Part shown: positions 11,001-21,481 of the stretch, in pieces
How positions within the stretch are numbered: position 1 is the stretch's first letter
Layout: each line of letters begins with the position of its first letter
NCBI GenBank assembly: GCA_001598975.1
Contig: BBXU01000280.1
Location: forward strand, 1 to 64,000
Reading direction: 5' to 3'
Length of the DNA: 64,000 nucleotides
Origin: Parachlorella kessleri
Taxonomy: Eukaryota; Chlorophyta; Trebouxiophyceae; Chlorellales; Chlorellaceae
Notes under the pieces: model-generated
Databases searched by the model: none
The model's input: only the letters and a program-made list of their open reading frames with translations
Told to the model about the DNA's origin: nothing
Program-made: the position numbers and the translations under genes

Positions 11001-13262
11001 TGGTGCTGGCACGCTGTCCCACAGACTGTGCCTGCAGGGAGCCTGGAGTTATGATGATAGTAACAAAACAGAACCCTACACAAAGCCTTCCACACCTAGC
11101 GCTGGAGCACCCAAATCCTGTATGCTGTTGCTGGGTATGACGCCTACTGGCATGCAAGCATGGTTGGTGGCTGCAGGCCCTTGCTGCTGCGCATGCTGAC
11201 GAGGAGTTCCAGGCCGACGCTGCCCAGCCCCATGTGAGGGAGGCTATCGAGGCCCTGCGCAAGGACCCCTCGAAGTATGAGCGATATGCGGGTAAGCACC
11301 CCATGATCTGTGGTGGTTGCTGCGCTTCCTGAGGGACGTCCCTTGCATCATCGTTGCATGTACAGCTAGATGTGCACAGCCAGATGCAGTATCAGCGGTC
11401 ATCACGAGAGAGCTGCCTAAGCTTCACGCAAAACACAGACCCTTCCCTGGTTGACTAGCAGTATGCTGGGTGTACCGCCATTGCCAAGGTCACCTTAACC
11501 TCGGTGGCGCTGCGTTCTGCCACCAGCTCTGCCCGCCCTCAACACCCCTGTAAGTGCGGCTCCACTCATAACCGTTACCCAACCCACATATCCATGCCCT
11601 GGTTGAGCCCAGCCCCCTGGTGGCTTGTTGCAGCCGACCCCGTGACCGTCTCTGTGCTGGGGAAGATGCGGCGCCTGCACGGCGTGTGCCAGGCCAACGG
11701 GCAGCGCACCCTGAACCTGGATGACGCCCTGCTCAAGCCGGGGGCTAAATACGAGGTGCGCGCAACCGCTCCGTGCCCGGTTGGAGTGGAAGCTGTAGTT
11801 GTCAGTGGCGGGTGATGTGCTGTTCTGGAGCAGCCCTGCTCCTTGAGGGAATGCTTGCCCTCGAGGTGAACTTTCTATGGCCGGTACAGGGGCCAATTGC
11901 CATTCCACTCATGTTTTGCAGCGAATCACGCACTTCCGCCGGCTGCGCACTTTCAAATAGCCACAGTGCTGGAAAGGCTGCTGCTCTTTATGTCTCTGGT
12001 AGTCATGATGAAAGGGGTGGTAGTCTTCAAAAGGTCCCCATATGGACGTTGTTCTCGCGCCCTCATATACTAGGGCTTGCAGCCCTGAACTGAGCTGGCT
12101 GCTATCCATGTACGAGCTCTGTGCAATAGAAGCCATTGGCCTGCACAGGAGGAGGATGCAAGGCAAGGCGCCGCCCTGCAAGCGCAGCTGGAAGGACAGC
12201 TGGCTGCGGCAGTGGCTGCGGCAGCTGCTGGGGAGGGACGGGCGGTTGAGGCGGCTGCGGAAGGCTATAAGGCAGGCCTCCAGGCGGCTCAGGAGGAACA
12301 GCAGGAGAAGCTGAAGCAGAGACAGCAGCGAGGTGGGTTATATATAGGCTCTGAGCACGAGCAGCCCGTCATGGTTACTGATCCCGGTGGTGGTGGCAGG
12401 CCAGGCGCCAGAGGAGGAGGGAGGGGTGAAACCACTTCTCTGCTGCCTCTTTCCTGCCAATATTGCATACATTTCTCATATTTGCAATGTACAGCGGATC
12501 TGATTTTGGGTACCCCAAACAGAGCTCGTCGGATTGATCCTAGCTTCCCTGCCACCTGTTGTAGGCCAGCCATCTGAGGCATCTCCACAAGGCTCCGTGC
12601 TTCCCCCAAAAGCCGGGGCTGCCAGCAGTGCATCAGCAGCCAGCACAGCAACAAAGCCTGGAGCAGTAGCAGCAGGGGCAGCGCCAGGCGCCAGTTCCAA
12701 CACCAGCGTCGCCGGCCGCAGCAAAGCAAAGCGGGCACACTTTGCGGACGGCGACCGGGCAGCCGCTGAGGAGATCGAGAAGCTGGAGAGGAAGGCTGGG
12801 GAGGAGGATGACGACCCCAACCTGCCCGAGTGGATGAAGGGCGGCTTCACCTGGAAGGTGGGCCGGCAAGGCTGCTGCGTTTTGTGAGGTGGGCAGGGGA
12901 CGCACTCGAAGGCTTCTCTACGCGCACCTCAGCACAGTGATGTTGCTGGTTCAGCGTACAGTGAGTGTGCTGGAAGGCCCACTACCCTGTCGTCCTTTTC
13001 CCCAAATTTTAGCTGTTCCACTTTGTGAAGCCCTCGACCCTTCCCTGCTCCTTGCCCGTCGCAGAAAGTGTGGCTGGAGTTTTGGCGCCAGACGCAGCTG
13101 GCCCTGCTGCTGCTGCTGGCCTTTGGCCTTATCTCATGGGTGATACGGGGGCGACCGCCCTGGGTGGGAGCACCACGCGGGGCGCCAGCGCCGGTGGCGA
13201 GCCTTATCCAGGGCGCTGGGGAGGGAGAGCAGGGAGGCGCTGACCTGCATGTGGATCTATAA
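8007..13262 (+). CDS. Ankyrin-repeat protein with near-C-terminal transmembrane helix
   Basis: Thirteen exons: 8007-8036, 8141-8206, 8412-8559, 8856-8985, 9247-9530, 9874-10037, 10305-10427, 10614-10778, 11177-11291, 11634-11755, 12149-12332, 12523-12857, 13065-13262. They give 688 codons with all phases consistent. Residues from about 33 to 270 form canonical ankyrin repeats ([20 protein letters not shown], then [15 protein letters not shown]). A Lys/Gly/Ala linker follows, then helical regions ([20 protein letters not shown]) and an Ala/Gln coiled-coil-like stretch near 470-510. A Pro/Ala/Ser linker and an acidic patch ([15 protein letters not shown]) come next. One hydrophobic helix, about 634-650 ([16 protein letters not shown]), lies 37 residues before the end. 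By inference it is a membrane-anchored adaptor with the repeats in the cytosol. No enzyme domain was seen, and I do not recognise a named orthologue. Confidence 0.85.
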
Positions 13263-13955
13263 GAAGAAGGCAGGGTATCTGTCTGACACGGAGCGTGTTG
13301 TTGTGATACAGGCAGGCTTACTGCGTGCCTTGGTATGCTGAAGCTCTGGAGGGCTTGTGTGGTGTGTTGTTTAGGAAGTAGTGTTTTGTTGGACTCAGGT
13401 GTAAGGTTGAGGTTTTGTAGCCGGAACAAGGTCCCCAAAGAAACGGGGAACTTGTGGCGCAGAGCTGTGTTGGACCGACAGCCATGCAGTGCTTTATCTC
13501 TGGATTTCCACCGTGGGTGAATCGTTCCCTTCTCCATGATCTTGTAGAGTCCGTCACGGTGGCTGACAGGCGACCACTCGTGTTCCGTCAGACCAAGAAG
13601 TCCAGTCAGCCAAAAGTCAAGGTCCTACCCAATATCAGACTACACAAATTTCGTTTGTACATGGACAGTCACCTGAACACCCAGAGCAAGTATGTAGGGT
13701 CGAATAGCATATGAACAAACATTCGACTCACCTATGACCTATGGCTGTTCTATGTTACACATCTGCCCCCCCACCATTAAGAGTGCACAAAATTTCCACA
13801 ATGAGTGATGATACAATGCAAGCTACGGTACAGCATAAGATGGGCAGCAGGCCTGGGTGGACGACCTACGGTGCAAACTCACCACACTCCCTGTCGCATA
13901 TCTTACCAGTGATATATTATCCATTCCCTAGCCTGTCCGGGGTGGAACTACGACA
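13263..13955. other. Gene-free gap between convergent genes
   Basis: About 690 bases between the 3' ends of the ankyrin/TM gene (plus) and the Nudix-like gene (minus). It should hold both 3' UTRs. The open frames here are short and show no family likeness. No repeat or RNA gene was recognised. Confidence 0.6.
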
Positions 13956-16669
13956 TCAATCAATTTTAATCCGCTTCCGTGGGCTGGTGTGCATGCCTAG
14001 CAGCCCCGCAAGCCGTGCATGGGCCACTTCCCAGGCATGGGAGCCAGTGGGCATGGGGGGTGGGGAGGGCGGTGGCGGAGGGGGTATCAAGCTCTCAGGC
14101 TGCTGCAGAGCCCCAGCCTCAGATGCTGCCAGCACCATGTCTGAGGCAATCATGGCACCCTCGTGCATTGCCACCATTCTGCTGTCCGCATCCTGAGGCT
14201 CGATGCCTCCAGCCTCAACAGTGCCAGCCTCGGCCTGCTGCAAGGCTGGTTGCTGCGCAGGCTGGACCTCTGTCTGCTGCTGCTGTTGCTGCTGCTGCCT
14301 CCGCCGCCTCTCCCTCAGTTGCTGCCGCTGTTTGCGGCTGCGGGTGCGCTTCTTCCTCCTGCCTTGGACGCCGCCTAACACCTGCCCTGCTGCCGCTGCA
14401 ACCGCCAGAGCGATAGCCTGGCTTGCCGCAGCGGCAGCGGTGATGCTACCGGGGCCCCCGCCCCCTGCTACTGAACCCTCCGCTTCGCTGGCAAGGCCAG
14501 CAGCATCAGCAGACCCAGCATACCCAGCATGCTCCCTGCCAGCTTCGGTGCACGAGGCATGCGATGTAGACGGCTCTGCCGGCAACAACACCACAGATGC
14601 TGCCACCACCAAAGCTGCACTATGGCCCTCGCCAACATCTGCCTGGACGGCTGCTCTATTGCTACTTTGGGCGCCAGTAGCACCAGCTGTAGCGGGAGTG
14701 CCTGCCGCTAGTAAGCCTTGGCCCCTTAGCTCCACCGCTATGACTTCCTGGCTAAGCCAGTACGTCATGTGATCCGGGGTGGGACCATGCACCGCGCTGT
14801 GGTCGCTCGACTCGCTGTCAAGCTCTTCACAGGACACAGCCCCTGCATCCCCGCTCCTTGGGTCAAGAGGCTGTCCTATACCCACACTATCCATACCGAC
14901 CCGGACAGCATTCCTGCCGGGACGGCCCCGCTCCCTGCCTGCTCCTGCTTTTATCAGGCTTCCCACGTGCTGTGGCTGCTGTCCTGCTGTGCCTACCCCT
15001 GCCAAGGCTGCTGCTGCTGCTTCTGGTGGCAGCAGGATGGGTGGAGCAGGCGGTAGTGGCAGGGCCTCTGCCCTTGAGAGTAGGTCCGACAAGCCAGCTT
15101 CCTGCATGGGTCCCACAACCGATACGATACAGTATTGACAGCGCTCCTCCACCCTTAGAATACAGTGTCCCCATCTGTAGCACACTGCACCACACCCACT
15201 GCCTCGCCAAGCTCTACCTTGCCCCTGAGCTGAGCGGCGTCTGAGGGCAGGTCGTGCACAGCAATGTGCAACACAAGCACGAAAGCCAGCAGACCTCACA
15301 GCATGGCTCACTGGTCACACCTGGGCCAGGCGCAGGCTGTTGGCAAAGCAGGGGTGCAAGGGGAACTCCCGCTGGCCACGGCTGGCAGGCGGTGGGGTGC
15401 CCCGGCCCCCACACACCGCCGACTTGCAGGTCAAGCGGTAGCTGCGCCTTGGGACATACACCGAGTGAAGCAGGTCAGTCAGTGGGACCCTGCAGCGCAG
15501 TGAGTTGGCTCAGGCTGTTGAGCAGCAAATCTTCAAAGAACTGCAGTGCTGCCACTGACTGTCCTAAGCATGCGCCAAGGGAAGGCGGGGCCCCACAACA
15601 AAAGGCCCATGTCAATAGCCACCTGAAGCTCCAGATACAATATAATGTCTACCTGAACACAAGAGCCACCACCCCCACAGCCCTTACCAGGCAAAAGCGG
15701 ACTTCTCTCCCCCCGGCACTGCTCCTGTGGCCCCGTTCTGCTGTGTGGCCAGGCGAAACATGAGCGGAGAGATGAAGCAGGTCTGAGTCAGGTACATGTG
15801 GTACTCTCCCTGCGGCATCAGGCAGGGGGAGTCAGCGCTGGTCATGCGGTTGCATGCCCTTACGCACAGTATCCTCCAGGCCCAAGCCCAGCAATCGCGG
15901 GGCTGCCTACACGCTGCGTTTAAACAACACCGAGGCGAAAAAAGAAAGCACCCGGCAGTCATCGGGGTGAGGCGGATCACTCTCACATGGTAGCTTTTCT
16001 GCAGCCTTGTCACCAGCGTGGCTACATGTATATACCGCCTAGCATGAGCTAGCTGAGCACCTATGTGGCTGACCCACAACCCACTTGCCTTCTTTAACTT
16101 GTGTACCACCCGCATGGCCTTGAGCGGGTCTCGCAGCCTGGCAGCCACAACCGCCGCACAGGCTTCCACAGCATGCTGGTCAACGCTGCAAGCCTGGAAC
16201 AGGCCAAGCGTCTCCTCTGCAAACTCCCTGGCAGCAGTGGCGGCACTGTCGGCATCGGCAGCCTCTCGCGCGCCGCCAAAGTCGCGCCAAAGGAACTTCA
16301 AATACTGCAGGGACCAGAATGGGCAGCGTGCCTGAGAACAAGTCTGTTTGCTCACGTGCCTGCACCAGTGGGGCCAGTATGTGAACAGCAGACAGGCAAG
16401 CGAGAGCATCGCCCAACGCTGTGGACAGTTGGTGTTGTCACGACACGCTGAGCCACGCACTACCAAACCTGCGGAAGGCGGTCCGATGCACCACTACTGC
16501 CAAGCATCTTGGGTGACCAGGGTCACCAGTTTCCCACCTTCCCCTTGGGCCCCGTCCTGGTCTTTTCAGCACCCAGCAGGACCACCACTTGGGAGCCTTG
16601 GATGGCGAAGGGCAGCACCCCCGCAGCCTTGTACTCCAAGACCGCCTTGGACCGAGTATAATAGGCCAT
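13956..16669 (-). CDS. Nudix-like domain protein with long Ala/Gln/Arg-rich C-terminal tail
   Basis: Exons: 16669-16538, 16304-16061, 16021-15987, 15809-15688, 15489-15321, 15101-13956, giving 616 codons with agreeing phases. A small extra exon near 15290-15240 cannot be excluded. The N-terminal part reads AGVLPFAIQGSQVVVLLGAE, then the box GGAREAADADSAATAAREFA and EETLGLF (residues 54-80). This resembles a Nudix box. The REFAEE core that binds metal is present, but the first Glu and the last Gly are not in canonical positions. A conserved-looking stretch follows (GEYHMYLTQTCFISPLMFR). The last 380 residues are low complexity, with an Arg/Lys patch (RRKKRTRSRKQRQQLRERRR), then eight Gln, then Pro runs, and end in RKRIKID. 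The basic patch could be a nuclear signal. The family is an inference, and the substrate is unknown. Confidence 0.7.
14274..14297. repeat. CTG/CAG trinucleotide run (polyGln in the Nudix-like protein)
   Basis: Eight Gln codons in a row on the minus strand (CAG with one CAA), directly after an Arg-rich patch. It may vary in length between strains. Confidence 0.8.
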
Positions 16670-16964
16670 CAGCGCGACGAACAAGTAGATGCACGGATGG
16701 TACAATGGATTCACGGGCCGGGCAGCCCAGGCATCGTCATGGTACGGTTCCTGTCCTTGGAGGACAGTTTGCCAAGTCGGCAGTGATCCTCGGGTTGCGA
16801 TCAGGCCAATTCTCAGACAGCCATCTGGGTATCGCATCTCAGCACATTCAGATCCCTTGGATAAAGCCTAGGCTAGCCTCCCAACTAGGCACAGTACGCT
16901 ACGGTGCTCAACGCCAGTCGGAGCGCTCTACCTTTGCCCACGTTTTTTGCTTGAAGACTGCACA
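16670..16964. promoter_or_regulatory. Probable shared promoter of Nudix-like gene (left) and CoA-transferase (right)
   Basis: Divergent start codons 295 bases apart. An upstream in-frame ATG at 16947 could add six residues to the CoA-transferase. No specific promoter element was recognised. Confidence 0.45.
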
Positions 16965-19900
16965 ATGCAGGGCACTCTGAGATGTGCGTGGAGTATACCA
17001 ACACTGCTGGATGCCAGGGCCTTGGTGCAGCGCCACATCACTTGCTCAAATCTTTACTCAACACAGGCTAGGGTCGGGGACCTCCCTCCGCCCACTGGCC
17101 CTTTGGTAGGCGTCAAGGTAAGCTGGCACTGTGCATCCTCAGGCACGCTGCTTGCACCCTGCACAGCTTTGTAGGTATTGTTTTTGGGAAGGCAAGCAAC
17201 TCCAAGACGGCTAGTGCTGGGTCTAAGGCCACTGAACGGGTCCGCTGAAGTTAGCATATCCTGCACATGGTGGCACCAATACCTGCCGCCTACCAAACAG
17301 TGGGCAATGGGGAGCGGCAGGTGTCAGCCGTTGCAGCTGTTGCAGCTGTGCCCTGTCTGCCAGGCACAGTGCATTGCCCTTGTCCTGCTTATAACTCGAT
17401 GGATTCCCAGCGAGGATACAACAGTGGGAGCCTAGCAGTAGCAGCACTTGCCCTGCCAAGCAGGTGTTGGACCTAGGCCAGGTTGTGGCAGGCAACTTCT
17501 GTGGTGCCCTGCTGGCCTACTTTGGGGCAGATGTCATCAAAGTGGAGCCGCCCGCACGGGGCGATGCCCTGCGCCACCTGCGCATGCCCGACCCCGCCAC
17601 CGGCACCTCCCTCTGGTGGCGCAGCTACGTGAGCACAGCTTGACCTGCGGGGGCTAACCGGGCTTCTGTGTGTTTCGGGGATGCTTCAGTATCTCACACA
17701 CTGTCTGGTATGCAAGAGTAGGTTTAGTGTATATGTGCAAACTCTTGTGGTCAGGTGTTTTGTGCACTTCACTCCTGCGGCAGTCTCTGGCTCGAGATGT
17801 CTACCGGCCTCCACAAGCTTCCCCTGTCCAGTTTCCCGCCCGCAGGGCCGCAACCGGCGGTGCATGACGGTTGACCTGCACAAGGAGGAGGGGCGGGACG
17901 TCGTGCGCAGGCTGGCGGGCAGGGTTGACGTGCTGGTGGAGAACTTCCGGCCGGGGGTGATGGAGGGGTGGGGCCTCGGGCCCAAGGTAATGCGTGGCGC
18001 ACCCTGCCTCACCTCACTAGCTACCTCCGCTGTTGGCTGGGCTTGTGTGTTGGGGTCTGGTGCTTTGGTGTTCCGTACCGGTGGTTCAAGAATCATACCC
18101 AGCACATTGTGACATTCGCAGGTGGGGACTGAATGTGCTTCCAGGGATGTGGTTAGGAGGCCCACTCCACTGCTCATGTGAGGCGATGCAGGGGCAAACA
18201 TCGGGAGGGACAGAGAAATCGTGTTTATCTGATAGCTTCAGCTTCTCTGCGTGTTACCCCATCTCCTCTGCCACATGGGAGGCTATGTCTATGACTGGAG
18301 TACACTGTTGCAGCCTTTGGTACCCTTCATGCAGGATTTAAAGCCAGAGCTTGTCTACACACGTATCTCAGGGTACGGCCAGACAGGCCCCAAGGCTCAG
18401 CTGCCAGGCTATGCCAGCGTGTGCGAGGCATATGGCGGCTTCAGGCACATCAACGGCTACCCAGGTATGCTGAAGCTTGACAAAGGTGCAGGATGCAAGC
18501 ACTCCGTGCTTAAGGGTGAATAGCAGGCACAGAGCAGTGATGTTTGAGCTGGGAGGAGGCGCGATCTGGGCATGGAGCCTGGCAGAGCTTCGGAGTAGTT
18601 TATAATGCTGCAGTTGTGCTTGCTCAACTTGGATGTGACAGGGCGGTTGGGGTTGGTAGGAGCCACAGCGGCTGACACTTCTCGCTGCCTGCTTGCAGAC
18701 CGGGCGCCCGTGAGGCCCAACATCAGCCTGGGAGACTCACTAGCAGGCCTCCACGCAGCCTTTGGTGCCGTGATGGCGCTGCTGCACCGCAGCAGGTCGG
18801 GCAGCGCGGCGGCCGGGCAGGTGGTGGATGCAGCCATTAGTGAGAGCATGTTCAACATGCTGGAAGGCTGCGTGGCCGAGGCAGCAGTGCACGGCTATGA
18901 CCGGCCACCCTCAGGGTCTACAATCACAGGTGATAGTGGGGATGCATTCTAGGCCTGTAAGGGATATCCTGTGCGCCGGGAGCCGGGTGCCATGCCGCGA
19001 CGCATGCGGGCTTGAAACGTTACTCTCTCTGCCCTAGAGCGGTGGACGGCTGCATGAAAGTGAAGATTTTCAGCGTCCCTCTGCAGGTGTGGTGCCTAGT
19101 GGGTGCTGGAAAGCTGCCGACGGCAAGTGAGTGGGCCAGCAATTACTCATGCGTAGGCATCATACGGGCAAGTGCCTAAGTGTGAGGATGCATACTAGTT
19201 ACAGCCTGACAGCTCTCTACGTGGGTTGTCCTGCAGGTATGTTATTATTGGCGGCAATGGCAATTCAGGTGAGTCATCGCAACTTGGCCATGCTTGCTGT
19301 TCACAAGGTTCCTCTGTTCCGGAGAAGCCTGGTGTATAGATGTCAGGTCAGCTGACCTCCGTTTTAGGAACCTGCCCGGCACAGCATGTGACTGATGAAC
19401 CTGCTGCTCCTGCACAGCCAACAACCGATTTGCACTGATATGGATTTGCATTGTAGTGTACAACCGCCTCATCAAGGCGGTAGGCCGGCCCGACATGTGC
19501 ATAGACAACCCCGACTACGCCACGGATGCCAAGCGCTGCGAGCGGGAAGAAGAGATAACCCAGGTGGGGTTGTGAGCTTGTACTGGCGGTCAGCTGGGTG
19601 TCCCCGGCTTTGCTTGTACTTGGTACAAATTATGTACTGCATTTTAGGTCATCTCGGGTCACGGTACATTTGATAGCTAGGTGTAATGTACCATGCATGC
19701 CTTGGTGCACTCGTCCCCGACCTCATGCGCAGCCCTGCCTGCCCTGCCTTACATGGCCCCCTGCCTTGGGGCCTCGTGCATCATTGTATGTGTGCACAGC
19801 ACCCTCACCTCGAGCCTGCACAGGTGATAGAGGCCTGGGTGTCCCAGCATAGCTCCCAGGAGGTCATGGAAGCCATGAATGCTGCCAGGGTGCCCGCGGG

Positions 19901-21038
19901 GCCCATCCTGAGCACTGCTGACATCATGAGGGAGCAGCAGTACCAGGAGAGGGGCATGTTCCACACCGCGGCGCCGCCCTCAGGTAAGCAAGTAGGGCAG
20001 TGGTTCAGGCCGTTGGCAGCGGGACCTGAGTGCGGCCGTTCAGTCCAGGTGCCCATGTTGGTGTGCCTGGGTGGTAAATACACTGGTGCCCTAGCGGAGT
20101 GGACAGGACAGCAAGTGGAAGAGGGAGGGCTGGCCGGTGAAGGAGGGGGGTGGCAGGGTGGGCCTGCATTGTAGGGGTGGAAGGAGCTACGATTGCTTTC
20201 CTCCCTGGGGGAGGTTGTGTGCCAAGGTGAGGTAGTTGTTGAGGGTGGCAGGTAATGCGATCAGAGAGGAGGTTCGGGTATACTGGGCTGAGGTAGTCTT
20301 TGAACCACCTAGCCGTGGTCTAGCAGCACCTGCACCTCAGGCCTGCCTTGCTTATACCTGACGCGAGATTTGCTATGGGTCTGTGCCATGCTTGGACGTG
20401 AGTATGCAAGGCAAGATGGGATGACCGTGTTTCTTGCCTGCTGTCGTGGACAGGTGGAGCCAAGGTTACCATGCCTGCTATCCTACCAGTTCTTTGCGGC
20501 ACTCCAGGTTCAACCAGGTAGGGGCCGTGGTGCAGCCACCGAAAGGAGTGCAGCTTTATGGGGTGGGCAGGTAGTGATTCCACTGGACTGCTTTGCATCA
20601 CTTTTCATGGTGGTGTGCAACTATGGTTTAAAGCTGTCTTGAGCTATCGAGTCAACAGGATATGCCGGTATGCTTGCCAAGGCATTACAATGAGCCCTTG
20701 CTTCGTATCCCTAGCCTGCTTGCCTCTGCTTGGGGCTGCTCAGCAGCGAGGGGGTGCGGTGCCGAATGGGGGTATCCGCCAGCCAGTGTGGGTTTGAGAT
20801 GCATGGCAGCTGGCCCTGCTGCAGCTACCATGCTGTTGCACTTACTTAGTAAGGGTGGCTGGTCGTGCCCGCAGAGTTGGAGGTGAACTGTTGTGACAGG
20901 GGACAATGCTGTTATGCTCATTTATTCTGCAGGTGGGCAGGGCCAGAGATAGGGGAGCACACTGAGCAAATTCTCACAAGCGAGCTGGGTATGAGCAGCC
21001 AAGAAATCGAGCGGTTGCGGGAGTGTGGTGCCATTTGA
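16965..21038 (+). CDS. Class III CoA-transferase (CaiB/BaiF family), probably mitochondrial
   Basis: Eleven exons: 16965-17117, 17464-17628, 17846-17986, 18335-18464, 18699-18929, 19087-19126, 19237-19268, 19457-19563, 19824-19983, 20454-20517, 20933-21038. They give 443 codons in phase. The first 40 residues are basic and lack acids up to about residue 17, like a mitochondrial leader. Family motifs follow: GVKVLDLGQVVAGNFCGALL, FGADVIKVEPP, VDVLVENFRPGVMEGWGLG, ISGYGQTGPKAQLPGYASVC, GQVVDAAISESMFNMLE, and the C-terminal GAKVTMPAILPVL. Such enzymes move CoA between acyl-CoA and a free acid; the human relative SUGCT acts on glutarate and hydroxymethylglutarate. The usual catalytic Asp of G-[FY]-D is Ala180 here, followed by Glu184, so activity or mechanism is open. 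The acids used cannot be told from sequence. Confidence 0.9.
20238..20262 (-). repeat. Repeat family R1 fragment (reverse)
   Basis: A short piece reading GAGGGTGGCAGGTAATGCGA, matching one end of family R1, in an intron of the CoA-transferase gene. It is too short to call alone; the other copies support it. Confidence 0.4.
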
Positions 21039-21481
21039 GCCACCACTGCTTCCCTTGTTCCCTGACCCATGTCGTCTTACAACCTGCGCCTGGTACTGTC
21101 GGGCATAGCATAGCATGGCAGGACATACATACCCCTTCTTTGCCTCAATGTCTTCGTCACGAACACTCCAAGGCATTGAAACAGCACTGTCGAAGACACT
21201 TTCCCTTTGCCAAACATGTGGCAACTCAATATCCAACCACAACTATGGCAACAATGTGGATTTTTTAGGACCTTACAACCACGTAAGTTCACCAGTAAAT
21301 GACTGGCTGCTCCACGTCACACCCTTCATTCAAATGACTTGCAATCACCTGCAGAGGAGGCCACCAGCAGCAAGCAAGACTCAGGCGCATTCTGCATCCA
21401 GTCCTGTTGGTACAGCTCAACTCTCCCACCCTGTGTGCACTACCTGCCACCCATACTAACAACCTGTGAAGGACGACAAAG
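21039..21481. other. Gap between convergent CoA-transferase and F-box/LRR genes
   Basis: 443 bases holding two 3' UTRs and one full R1 repeat copy at about 21374-21462. No gene was seen. Confidence 0.6.
21374..21462 (+). repeat. Dispersed repeat family R1, copy (forward)
   Basis: Near full-length copy: it begins GCAAGACTCAGGCGCATTCT and ends CTGCCACCCATACTAA. Along with the copies near 2281 and 45656, it defines the unit of about 85-90 bp. Confidence 0.75.

Noticed and set aside
14163..14772. Plus-strand open frames opposite the Nudix-like tail
   Set aside because: Shadow frames created by the Gln/Ala/Arg-rich coding strand; they have Leu/Cys-rich composition without domains.
13956..15311. 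Single 451-codon open frame as a stand-alone gene
   Set aside because: Its first part (SHAVRSAGFRACVAHCC) is intron-like; the frame joins in phase to upstream Nudix-like exons at 15101, so it is treated as the last exon of that gene.
16082..16094. GC donor (AAG|GCAAGT) in the Nudix-like gene
   Set aside because: A normal GT donor at 16061/16060 gives the correct phase to the next exon and a continuous protein, so the GC site is not needed.
19411..19456. Upstream extension of a CoA-transferase exon (ANNRFALIWICIVV)
   Set aside because: It is in frame with an acceptor, but the family expects GGNGNS to join directly to VYNRLIKAVGRPD.
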